A stretch of DNA of 64,000 nucleotides, taken from NCBI RefSeq assembly GCF_018812025.1, contig NC_063045.1:657123-721122 (forward strand), in the 5' to 3' direction. How positions within the stretch are numbered: position 1 is the stretch's first letter; every line of letters starts with the position of its first letter. The position numbers and the translations under genes were made by a program. The notes under the pieces were generated by a model, which worked only from the letters and a program-made list of their open reading frames with translations, was not told the DNA's origin and did not search any database. Shown in pieces: positions 12,747 through 23,400 of the stretch. The stretch is from Megalobrama amblycephala (taxonomy: Eukaryota; Chordata; Actinopteri; Cypriniformes; Xenocyprididae).

Positions 12747-15583
12747 AGTGTTCAGTGGGAAGCGTCTTCACGCGCTGTGATCTGTTTGAGCTGCCGTCTC
12801 ACCGCCACGTCCAGCAGCAGCTCCCCTCGCGTCCCGTGCAGGATCTTCACCAGGTTCCCGATGCTCTTCTCCCAGATGTAGAGCGCGTGCTGCCGCGCCG
12901 ATCCCGCCACGATGTACTCGCCGTCGCCCGAGAAGCAGCAGCGCTTCCACGGCGTCCTGCGGGACAGAGAGAGACGTCAGCACACACACACACACGTGCG
13001 CTGAACCAGACGCGTCCCGTCCCGGCCGTCACCTGTTCACCAGGTCCTGCAGCTTCTGCATGGGCTCCGGCTCGCCGTCTCTGCCGCAGGTCAGGATCTC
13101 CCGGCCGTCGTACACGCGGATGATCCGGTCGGCCGTGTTGATGAGGAAACAGCTGCGGGACGAGGACACAATGACATCAGGCTCATTATCTATGACTGGG
13201 TATGCAAATTTATGCAAAATACATTCAAAATGTGACAAAAACACTATGATATGAAAAATAAAAATAAAGTCAAGGTGGTGCAACCGTGCAGAGATCATAA
13301 ACAATATTAAATATTTGTGTTTATTTAATAATTTATTATTTCAAAACAATCAGCCTTTAATGAGTTTTATAATATAAACATATTGTAATTAAATAAACAT
13401 AAAAAAAAGTAAAGGTGGTGCAACTGTGCTGAGATCAAAAGAAAAAATATTATTTGTTTGTTTATTTATTTATTAAATCATCAGTTTAATTAGATTTATT
13501 TAATATAATAATAATATTGTAAGTTAGTTTGGCATCATTGTTTATATTATCTCATGTATTTTAATGAGATTAAAAATAATAAAACTTAAATTTAAATATT
13601 GCTAATTAAGAAATAAATAGTTTAGCATCACTGATTATTATGAATTCTTATTAATACATTAATTAATATGTATTTTAATGAGAGTTATACAAATAACAAC
13701 TACAAAAAAATAAGACTATTATAATTAAAGAGAATAATAATACAAGTAAATAAATAGATTGGCTTTTTTGTTTATATAATTTATTCATTCAAAATAATGA
13801 AGAGACTTATAAAATTTAAAAATATTGTAATTAACAAAAATTAAGTCAAGGTGGTGCAACTGTGCTGAGATCATAAATTAGATTTTTTTAATATAAATTA
13901 TTATTTATTTATTAAATCAGCATTTCAATTAGATTTATATGATAATAATATTATTTAAAAATATAAATAAATAAATAAATAAATAGTTTGGCATCATTGT
14001 TTATTTTTTTCTAATATTATCTTATGTATTAAAAATAATAAAACAAAAAATTATAATAGCATTATTACTAATTAAGAAAATTAAAAAATATTTAATAGTT
14101 TGGCATCATAATTTATTATTAATTTTTAAATCTGTATTTTTTGAGACATACAAATAACAACTACAAAAATAAGTATATAAATATTCATGTTTATATTATG
14201 ATTAAATGGAATAATAATACAAATAAATAAATCGATTGGCATAATTGATTATTAGTATTTCTTTCTTTATCTGAAAAATTACAATAATATTTTAATAAAC
14301 TACAAAAATAATAGTCTGGCATCATTTTTGTATTTTTTATATTATCTTGTCATCTCTTATTATAATAAATAAATAGTTTGGCATCATCGCCGGTTGTAAT
14401 ATTTATTTTGATGAGATTTATACAAATAACAACTACAAAAAATATAATATTATTATATACAAATGGAAAAATAAAAGTTTAGCACAATTTTTTAGCATAA
14501 TTATATTTTAATGAAACTTCTAAAAAAAAAGTAACAATAATATTATAATTAACTATAACAATAATAAAAATAATAGTTTGGCATTTTTATATTGTCTTTT
14601 TAAATAAATAAATACATAAATATTTTGGCATCACTGATTATTAATATAATTGTTTTGTTATTAATGTTCTATGATAATGAATATTAAACTACTGCTGGTT
14701 TCCTAACGCCAAGATCTGTTGATCAGTGTTGACCTCTGACCTGCCCTTGCGTGCGAACTCGATGGATTTGATGGCGGTGGTGTTGCTGGTTCCCGTCGTC
14801 ACTCTGAACGAGGCCACCAGGTCCTGCGTGTCGGTGTTGAGCACCAGGATCTGCGGCAGACGAACACGTCAAGCTCTCGTTCATCAACACACGTGACCTC
14901 ACACACACACTCACGCCGCGACCTCTGACCTTTCCCTTGGCGTTCCCGGTGTAGATGTATTCTCCGCGCCGGTCGAACGCCGCCACCACGTTCAGATCCG
15001 AGTCGTCGTCGACGGGCAGCACCACGTGTTTGGAGTCGGACAGCGTGAGCAGGACGGGCGCGGACTTCATGGGACACACCAGCACCTTGTCCCTGAAACA
15101 CAGCGTCACACGCTCACTCACAGGAAGTCCAAGACGCGCCACAGGAAATGAGGACACTCACATGTCTCTGGGGTGGTACTGCAGCTTGAGGATGGGCGAC
15201 GGGAAGCGGAAGCGCTGGTCACAGTCTCCCGTCAGGACGTCCCACTGAGAGACGATGTTGTCTGTGGAGGCGCTGACCAGCTTGTGTCCGTCTCTGCTCC
15301 AGCTGAAGGAGAACAAACACTGATGATTAGAGCCGGGTAACAAATATCGATTTCTCCATTTTAATTGATTCTCAATGAACCACAGGAGTGTGTGTGTGTG
15401 TGTGTACCTGAGTGAGCAGACGGGGTGTATGTGTGCGCTGATGATTTTGGCGATTCCTCGCGTCAGAAAGTCCCAGATGACGATGCGTCCATCATTGCAG
15501 CCGACGGCGAGGAGCGTCCCCCACCGATTAAACGTGCAGGTCAGAGCCATACTGATGCAGTCCAGAGTGCCATCGGCCTCCTG

Positions 15584-15617
<34 letters not shown>

Positions 15618-16200
15618 AATTACACACACATATATACAGTTGCAAGACAAAGTATGTGAACCTCTTGCAGAAAATGTGAAAATGAGAATTATTTTAATAA
15701 AATAAAAGGGATAATAAAAAATGCATGTTACTTTTTGTTTAGTACTGTCCTGAGTAAGATATTTTACATAAAAGATGTTTGCATTTAGTTCACAAGACAA
15801 AACAATAGCTGAATTTATTAAAATAACCCCATTCATAAGTATGTGAAGCATTGATTCTCAATGTAGTATATAAATATTATGTAGTTGTACCTCTGGATAA
15901 TTCTGCCCGAACGACTCTGTTGAAAAGAAAACAACAATGTTATTTTACAGGAATTAATTTACACAATCAAACGTCTGAATGTTTATTAATCTGACAGCTC
16001 GATAGAAGAACTGAAAGATTCATAATAACATCATTATATGAGTCCCGAGAGATCGAGTTTATCATAATCATAGCAATAACAATAATAATCAATAAGTAAC
16101 TTAAAAGTTTCCATTGAGTGTTTATAAACATTAAGACATGCTAGCGGGAGTTAGCGCTGAGCTAACAGACTCAGATCTCACCGAGCAGCTCCAGATTCAT
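6436..16200 (-). CDS. RBBP5, WD40 subunit of MLL/SET1 H3K4 methyltransferase complexes
   Basis: Nuclear core subunit with WDR5, ASH2L and DPY30 that activates MLL/SET1 histone H3 lysine 4 methylation. Fourteen coding exons join in frame: 16200-16182, 15916-15891, 15580-15408, 15302-15162, 15092-14930, 14850-14741, 13152-13033, 12956-12803, 12678-12607, 10054-9937, 9863-9794, 7811-7567, 7494-7348, 6488-6436. Total 536 aa (human 538). All introns are GT-AG. Residues 1-15 read [15 protein letters not shown], then a WD40 propeller to about 325. The ASH2L-binding acidic segment [15 protein letters not shown] is at 344-358 and the WDR5-binding [10 protein letters not shown] at 373-382. A basic [12 protein letters not shown] tail follows. 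The final exon (ending [16 protein letters not shown]) is less certain, since it differs from the human C terminus. Introns 9 and 11 hold related satellites. Confidence 0.95.
7925..9420. repeat. AT-rich ~130-bp satellite in RBBP5 intron 11
   Basis: About eleven degenerate units marked by TTTTGCGAATGTTAAAATAA at 8031, 8160, 8412, 8551, 8679 and so on, with spacing of about 125-140 bp. Units also share GAACAAACAAAAATGTCAAA and CATTTGAAACT. The rest of the intron (to 9793) has no other feature. Confidence 0.85.
10057..10092. repeat. (CA)n tract at an RBBP5 splice acceptor
   Basis: The CA tract abuts RBBP5 exon 10, so on the gene strand (TG)n takes the place of a normal pyrimidine tract just before the acceptor GCAG at 10055-10058. 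Confidence 0.85.
10326..10365. repeat. (TA)n microsatellite
   Basis: About 20 TA units within RBBP5 intron 9. Confidence 0.9.
10495..12560. repeat. AT-rich satellite in RBBP5 intron 9, alternating higher-order units
   Basis: Same family as the satellite at 7925-9420 (shared GAACAAATAAAAATGC, TATTTTGCG and CATTTAAAACTTT words). The marker ACTGGACTAATCAATATGAA occurs at 10805, 11131, 11366, 11700 and 11923, so spacing alternates about 326, 235, 334, 223 bp. This points to a dimeric higher-order unit of about 560 bp. Non-coding. Confidence 0.85.
12683..12744. repeat. (CA)n tract before RBBP5 exon 9
   Basis: A long CA tract immediately upstream, in gene sense, of the acceptor at 12679-12681. 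Similar CA/TG tracts abut exon 3 (15585-15614) and lie near exon 11. Confidence 0.85.
13180..14700. repeat. Degenerate AT-rich repeats in RBBP5 intron 6
   Basis: The phrase AAATAGTTTGGCATCA or a close variant recurs near 13618, 13982, 14096, 14303, 14371, 14573 and 14626. Between copies the DNA is mostly AATAAT/AAATAA. AAGTCAAGGTGGTGCAACTGTG also recurs near 13268, 13410 and 13846. No gene is seen. Confidence 0.65.
15637..15850. mobile_element. Interspersed repeat fragment in RBBP5 intron 2
   Basis: It starts CAGTTGCAAGACAAAGTATG after a TA dinucleotide. That start resembles the terminal repeat of a common fish Tc1/mariner-type element known to me. The opposite terminal repeat is not found, so it is a remnant if the identification is right. 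Confidence 0.35.
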
Positions 16201-16600
16201 CTCTGCTGCTTCACAAACACAAACCCGATGATCAGCGAGCAGCGAAATTAAAATATGAGCGAAAAATCTGTAGGAACTGAAAATATTACAACATTCCCGA
16301 TAAGCGAGTGCAGCGCGACTGGCGCGGAGCTGCGAGGAAGGACCCCAAAACAAAGCGCCCCGCAGAGTGCCTGAACAAAAACACCGGAGCACTCTAAACT
16401 AAACCAAACGCCTCTCAGGCATTCAAGTGCAGCTCCTATCTCTTTGAATGAGGAAACATCAAATTCTCTAAGGTTGTTTGCCAAGCTTTCGATTAAACTT
16501 CATATTTGAAATCACCAATGAAATCTGATCTTATAAATTTTGTTTCCAAACGCTCGAATCATGACACAAAACGGTATTTTTCAGGCTGGATCAAGCTAAT

Positions 16601-16610
16601 GCGCATGCGC
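16601..16610. promoter_or_regulatory. NRF1-type palindrome in the RBBP5 promoter
   Basis: GCGCATGCGC is a perfect NRF1 core, about 400 bp upstream of the RBBP5 start codon. The region 16200-16800 is locally CpG-rich, unlike its AT-rich surroundings, as expected of a housekeeping promoter. Confidence 0.6.
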
Positions 16611-17439
16611 AGTCCTAAATGCGCGTCTCTTTTGCCTCATTTCTGAGATGAGCGCCTGACTGTTTCTATAGGAACCGGAGCTTCTAATGGCCGCTGCAGT
16701 GACGCGATGACTTTACCAATCGGCGATTGGCTCTTATTTAGAAGGCGGGACTTATTCCGCCATATTGCGCGTTGCACTTTCTCCCATTCCAGTTCATAAT
16801 CTTCATTTTGATCATTAGTTAAATATGGCTAAAAAATGAAGAAATAATTGTTAAAATCTAAATGATAACAGCACCACACTTCCCAGAAAAAAATATCTTA
16901 CATTAATAAGTTATAGGAAAAATTATTTATGGTGTTGCTCATATTTAAAAGACCAATGAGCCAATGAATAATCTGTGAATTTAATTTAATAATCAATAAA
17001 TAATTTGTCTGTGACTATCATCAAGTATAAATAGGGGATTTATAATGCTGAAGCAGCAAAATATTGCAGTAAATATATAAAATATACAACTAATTTCAAA
17101 AAGATGAAAAAAACAACATCGACCCGAAAATGAAAACGCCTGAAGAAATTAAATAATGTGTGTTGAAAATTAACAACGTCTCTTAGTCGTAGATTTTAAA
17201 TACACTTTATTTGTCACAAAACCGCATTCAGTTCTGCGAAAACATTTAAACTACGAAGTCTTTATTAGTTTTATTAAATAGCTAACTTTTCAAACGTTTC
17301 AAAAATAATATCCTATAATTTCATCTGTATCAAAATATGAAGAAAAAGTAGGCTATATTATGTATAATGTAAAATTGCATCAAAATAGTTTTTAGTTCTT
17401 CATTAGAACCGGCGACAGTTTCCTGCTGTTCAACGGTAT

Positions 17440-18221
17440 TTTCCTGTGGTGTACTGAAACCGCGCCCTCAGATCCAAAATGGCGCCCTACGGGGTCGCGC
17501 CCGTGATTATCCGGGAGTCTGAGGACGTGTCCAATCAGAGCGTGAATGAGGAAATAAGGCGGGGTGAGGAAATCATCGAAAATTCGGTTGTTACAGCATC
17601 GTTAGTCGACATAAATGGCACGTGAACGACCGGACCGCATTTTAAAATCATACTAAACCGTATTTAATGTTGAAAATCATTCAAAGTTATCCATAAAGCG
17701 CTTTACATCCACGCCGCAAAAACGTGAGAGGAATTCTTTGACGTCACTCTAACGCGGACCAATAAGCGGCCTCCTTATGTGGGACACGAGCAGCGTGACC
17801 TATCGGGGCAGCGCTCAGGAAGCATAGATGTGTAAACTATAGATGGAATCATCGCTTTAAATGCTTAAAAATTAAAATTAATATCATACAGTATTTCTAT
17901 TCGTATTTTAGCCGATTGACACGGAACATAAATATTTAGAGTTTCCCAGCCGCTCGTCTATCTTCACAACCCTTAAAACTTTATAAATGAAGCTGTAGAA
18001 TGAATCTAGTAGATGAGCATCAGTGCTCTCGCCGTGTTGGCGCATGCGCAGTGCGCAGAATTGTTATGAAACCGTTCTGTTTTGGCCCGGTTCTGTGGAA
18101 CAAGAGTTTAATGAACGGAGTAGTTCTGCAGTGATTCTGCTGACACATATTTATAAGCTCGGACATGATTTTAACTCTGGGACTCACTTAAAATCATTTA
18201 CCTGCCTCTGTACCGCCTCAG
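17440..18221 (+). promoter_or_regulatory. Probable cry promoter and non-coding first exon
   Basis: A CpG-enriched patch containing a YY1-like AAAATGGCGCC (17477-17487), CCAAT boxes near 17531 and 17758, a CACGTG E-box (17619) and an NRF1-like GCGCATGCGC (18040). A strong donor, CAG/GTGAGT, sits at 18221/18222, and the first coding exon has an acceptor (TTAG) ending at 20401 upstream of its ATG. I infer a 5' UTR exon ending at 18221. The transcription start is not known. Confidence 0.5.
17619..17624. promoter_or_regulatory. CACGTG E-box upstream of cry
   Basis: Canonical CLOCK:BMAL-type E-box about 600 bp before the putative first-exon donor. Clock control of cry genes through such sites is well established; its use here is inference. 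Confidence 0.4.
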
Positions 18222-18286
18222 GTGAGTGCTGCTCTTACAATCTGATCTTATTCATGTGTTTGTCGAATATAACCACGAAATAAAGA

Positions 18287-18294
18287 TTACATAA
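18287..18294. promoter_or_regulatory. D-box-like TTACATAA
   Basis: A PAR-bZIP half-variant just inside the putative first cry intron. D-boxes mediate light induction of fish cry and photolyase genes. Single-site evidence is weak. Confidence 0.3.
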
Positions 18295-18540
18295 AGACCG
18301 AGTCCATGACCCATTTATTAAATAAACACGCACAGCTGTATTTAAACCCAAATGTTCTGTTTATTAATAATGTTTTTGTGATATTAAGTGACACTACTGT
18401 ATGACCCAATTTTAGGACTCAATGTCAAAATTATCTGCAAAACTTATGATGTTTATGATGATAATGTCTTTTTTTCTTAAATTAAAAATATTATTGTATC
18501 TTCTGAAGCCACAAACTGGTTTATATTTTGTTTCACTGTG

Positions 18541-18548
18541 TTACGTAA
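18541..18548. promoter_or_regulatory. Palindromic D-box TTACGTAA
   Basis: A perfect PAR-bZIP palindrome in the putative first intron of cry, about 320 bp after the proposed donor. A plausible light-responsive element given the gene family. Confidence 0.4.
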
Positions 18549-18554
18549 AAAATA

Positions 18555-19040
18555 AATAATGTGAAATATTGAATTTTTTTTATTACTTTATATTATATTA
18601 ATAATATAATCAAGAAAAAGCATAATAATATATCTAATAGTAGAAATAACATACGTTAATTAACATGCTGCTTTATATAAAAGCTTAAATATGAATATTA
18701 TATTATTATTAGTGGTAGTATTACTATTATTATTAATAATAATTACATTAAAACAGCTTGAATTATTATATTCATATTAATAACATTAATACATAAGTAT
18801 TATTATTAACATCAATAATTATTATTGGCACATTCAGTTAATAATAGTTACTAGATTTGAATGAATAAAATTAATTTAAATAATTAATTCAAAATTAATT
18901 TAATGCATTAAATGTTAATAAAAATAATATAATAAAATATAGAATAAATCTAAGGTGGAATAATCTATAAAATAGTATAATGAACAAATGTATATGCTAA
19001 TTAGCATGATACAGTTAAATACAAATATTATCAGTAGTAG
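18555..19040. other. AT-rich intron DNA
   Basis: First cry intron (inferred). Mostly ATTA/AATA runs, no gene or transposon end recognised. Similar sequence continues at 19765-20390. Confidence 0.5.
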
Positions 19041-19044
19041 TATG

Positions 19045-19760
19045 AATATTAATTTCTTACAATTTCGAGTTTATATAGAATAATTCTGACTTTTTTCATA
19101 ATTTTGAGTTTATATCGCATAAGTCTGACTTTTTCATAATTATGGGTTATATCGCACAATTCTTTCTCGCAATTTTGAGTTTATATCGAATAATTCTGAC
19201 TTTCTCGCAATTTCGAGTTTATATCGAATAATTCTGACATTCTCGCAATTTCGAGTTTATATCGAATAATTCTGACTTTCTCGCAATTTTGAGTTTATAT
19301 TGCATAATTCTGACTTTTTTCATAATTTCGAGTTTATATCGCATAATTCTGACTTTTTCGTAATTACGGGTTATATCACACAATTCTTTCTCGCAATTTT
19401 GAGTTTATATCGTATAATTCTGACTTTCTCGCAATTTCGAGTTTATATCGCATAATTCTGACTTTCTCGCAGTTTCAAGTTTATATCGCATAATTCTGAC
19501 TTTCTCACAATTTTGAGTTTATATTGCATAATTCTGACTTTCTCGCAATTTTGAGTTTATATCGCATAATTCTGACTTTCTCACAATTTCGAGCTTGTAT
19601 TGCACAATTCTGACTTTTTTCGTGATTGAGTTTCTTGCAATCTTGACTTTTTTTGTAATTGAGCGTATATTCTGAGAATTGTGAGGGAAAAAGTCAGAAT
19701 TGTAAGATAAAAATTCACAACTACCTTTTTTATTTTGTTACTCTGTGGCGGAAACAAGCT
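19045..19760. repeat. ~38-bp minisatellite derived from a MITE end
   Basis: About 16 copies of a unit reading TTCTGACTTTCTCGCAATTT then CGAGTTTATATCGCATAA. The right edge carries an inverted piece (AAAAAGTCAGAATTGTAAGA) and ends CTCTGTGGCGGAAACAAG near 19757, the same end as the hairpin element at 34322-34441. The array appears to be an internal expansion of that element. Confidence 0.8.
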
Positions 19761-20454
19761 AATAAACAAATAATCGAAGTCTCAGTATTATTAATATTAA
19801 TAATTACATTAAATTAAAACAGCATTCATGTATTTATTAATACATTAAAACAGCCTACAAATATTATTATCAGTAATTATCATTAACACAATAATTTAAT
19901 AATAAATTTTTTTTCTAGTTAATGTGTTAATAATACTAATACTTGATTTAAATTATTATAGTTAATTAAATGTTATTAAACGTATAATTAAATCTAAAAT
20001 AATAAAACACTTCCATATCACAGTTAATTAAATGACCAGTTATGTTTATGATAATATTTTTATACATTATTATGCTTTAGATTTATTATATTATACTAAC
20101 TTTTAATTAATTATAATAATTCAAAACAAGTATTTTAACATATTGTTAAAACAGCCTTCAAGTATCATTCATTTAATTTGTAAATGATGATAATAATAAT
20201 AAAATATATATTATACTATAACATCTATAGAATTTTTTTTTATAAAATGTGAAATAATCTATAAAAAATGTTACAATAAGGTCATTTTATTAATTCTGAT
20301 ATGGGAGTATATGTTGATTTTAGTTGTCATTAGAGTTTATGATGATAATGCTTGCAATTAATTACATTTAAAATATCAGTCTGGTTGTGTCATTTTGTTA
20401 GGGCTCGATCTGAACATCTGGAGCGCGTCGGACCGAACCTCAGACTCCAGCATC

Positions 20455-23400
20455 ATGTCCATCAACTCCATCCACTGGTTCCGTAAGGGCCTGCGTCTCC
20501 ATGACAACCCGGCCCTGCTGGAGGCGCTGAAGGGGGCCGATACGCTGCGCTGCGTCTACTTCCTGGACCCCTGGTTCGCCGGGGCCTCCAACCTGGGCGT
20601 CAACAGGTGGAGGTGAGCGCCGCACATCATCATCATACATGATGATTTAATATCTGGTGGTGTTTTTTAATCTCACGTCAAGGGTGAAATGGCGCCATCT
20701 GGTGGGTTTTTAAAGAATGACCTTCATTCAAATTGATGTACTTACAATGACAATGGGATTGTTGAGCTGTTTGTATATAATCAGTGCAGGTCATTGATGT
20801 ACAGCATCATAAATGAGACGGATGAGTCTCTTCACACACAAACATCAAGATAGAAGTGTTTAAAAGATGTTTTGAATTCGATTTAATCAGTTCTGATGTT
20901 GCAGTGCCTTATAAAGTTTTGTTTACTGGCCAAAACAGTGTTATTGTCTGAACAGACTCATATTTGGTAACTGCTGCATTTCTGGTATGCAGTCATGGAT
21001 TCCTTATGGTGTATTTACGTCAGGGAAACGGTCCGAACTCCGGTTTCCATAGCAACGACCTACTTTCCTCAAGCCAACTGCAGCGCTCTGTCACGAGCGA
21101 GACGTTCTGTTATCTTGGGCACATGTTTCACTGTGTTCTTAAGTCCGAACGGACAATAACTCCGGTTATGAAAGAGACGCGCCCCGCGTCGGGCGCCACA
21201 TTAGTGCGGGATGCCCTGACCTCAGAATACATCCAGAATTATAGAGCTCTACAATGTGCTGTAATGTGTCAAAAAACATCATACAGCTCAGATAATCATG
21301 TGTCATATGTCATTTGAAAGGTTTCATGGAGTAGAATACAACAAGCATCATTGTTTTGAGCTTTGACTAAACTTGAGCGAGTTTTTGTACGCGAAGCCCC
21401 GCAAGAAATAATATATGGATGCTTCATGCTTCGTAACTTCATGAAAAATGCTGAGAAAGGGAACATCATTATTTACAGCAGATTAAAATGAGTCCAAATC
21501 AACACAATTCAATACGGAGTCCACAGGGGCACATGTAGCAAAGTAAAATCTTTCTTGTTGTGTTTTCGCCTGCAACTCTATGAAACATGCATAGATCATA
21601 GATGATGCCACAGCATTACAAACAGCGGATGCTCTTGATTGGAATGAGTCCAAAATCAACATTGTGTCGATCACAAGATATTTCTAATGGAGGAACAATT
21701 ATAAAAATGCCCATTAGGGGGGTGTCAAGAGCAAAACAAAAAGTAATAATACTTTTGATTACTTTATGCTATCACCACAAAATTTGATCCAGATGCAGCT
21801 TACATGTAGAGGAAAAAAGAAATGTCCTCCTACCTTATTTCTTTCTTATTGCATGTCAAATAAGAAAGATATGTAAATGTATAAACAAAAAATTACATAT
21901 CTTTGTCTTTTATGAGAATTTTAAATACTCTGTTTACGGTGTTTCAGGGGTAACCGCTTTATTTCTGCTGTTCGACACATAATATTATTCATACTGTGTA
22001 AATGCATGAACGTGTGTGTTGTTTTGTGGTGTTTGTCAGGTTTCTGCTGCAGAGTTTGGAGGATCTGGACTCTAGTCTTCGTAAACTCAACTCTCGTCTG
22101 TTCGTCATCCGCGGTCAACCGGCCAACATCTTCCCACGGCTCTTCAAGGTACGGCTGGACCCTCCGTCTGATTCTAACTGATCAAATAGATAAATAACGC
22201 TTTGATAAAAGCAACATTTTGTGTTATTTTTGTAAGTCTGTATTGAGAGTGATGATCTGTTTGTGTCAGGAGTGGAAGGTGTCGCGGCTGACGTTCGAGT
22301 GCGACTCTGAGCCGTTCGGGAAGGAGCGAGACGCTGCCATAAAGAAGCTGGCGTCTGAAGCAGGCGTGGAGGTCATCGTGAAGATCTCGCACACGCTCTA
22401 CGACCTGAACCGGTGAGAACCAGATGTACTTCAGCTAATATATACACAAGAAGGGTTGATAACATCAGATCAGATTGTATTACTGTAATTTGCTACCATA
22501 GAATTATAATATGTGTATATGTTTATTACATAGCATATTATTTTAAAATAATTTCTAAGCTACAAAGACTCATTTAAAATCTACTTTAAAACCTTTTGAA
22601 ATTATATTTTTATACTATAATATTTCTAATTTGAACTTTATACTAAATATAATTTAATATCTATTTTAAGATATTTTTAAATCCTTTTTGTACCCAATTT
22701 AAATTTATATTATAAAAATATAATTTAAAATATACCTTTACAATTTTACTTAAATTATAATTTTATATATCTGAATTAAAAACATTTTTTTATGTTATGT
22801 CTAATAGTATATTAAAATACAGTTTATAATTTAATTTAAAAACGTATTGGAATACAATTTAATATATCTAACCAATATATATAAAATAACTTTTTAAATT
22901 ATATATTTTTGTTATATATCTAATTTTAACTATATTAAAATATAATTTATAATACTAATTTAAATTTATGTTAAAGTATACTTCATAATAGACCATAATA
23001 GAAATTAACTTAAAATATAATTTAATATGTGTGTGTGTGTAATATATATTATATATATATATATTTTATAATATATATAATATAAATTACTAATTTAAAT
23101 TTCAATTAAAATATTTTAATATATTCAAAACAATTTTTAAAATGAATGTGTGTGTGTATAAATATACATATAAAATCAAAATTTATATTCAAATATAATT
23201 AAATGATTATATAATTGATAATCTAGTGATTGATTGATCGTGATTGAACATTTTTGCTTTTTCCTATAAGTAAAGGATGTAAATTGCCAGGGTTGGGAAT
23301 GATGTTGGTGAATCGATTCACTTGGTGAATCAACTGGTTCGTTTAATTGAACCGATTCACTGCAGTGACTCATAAGTGAATATATCTGAATGAGGCTCTG

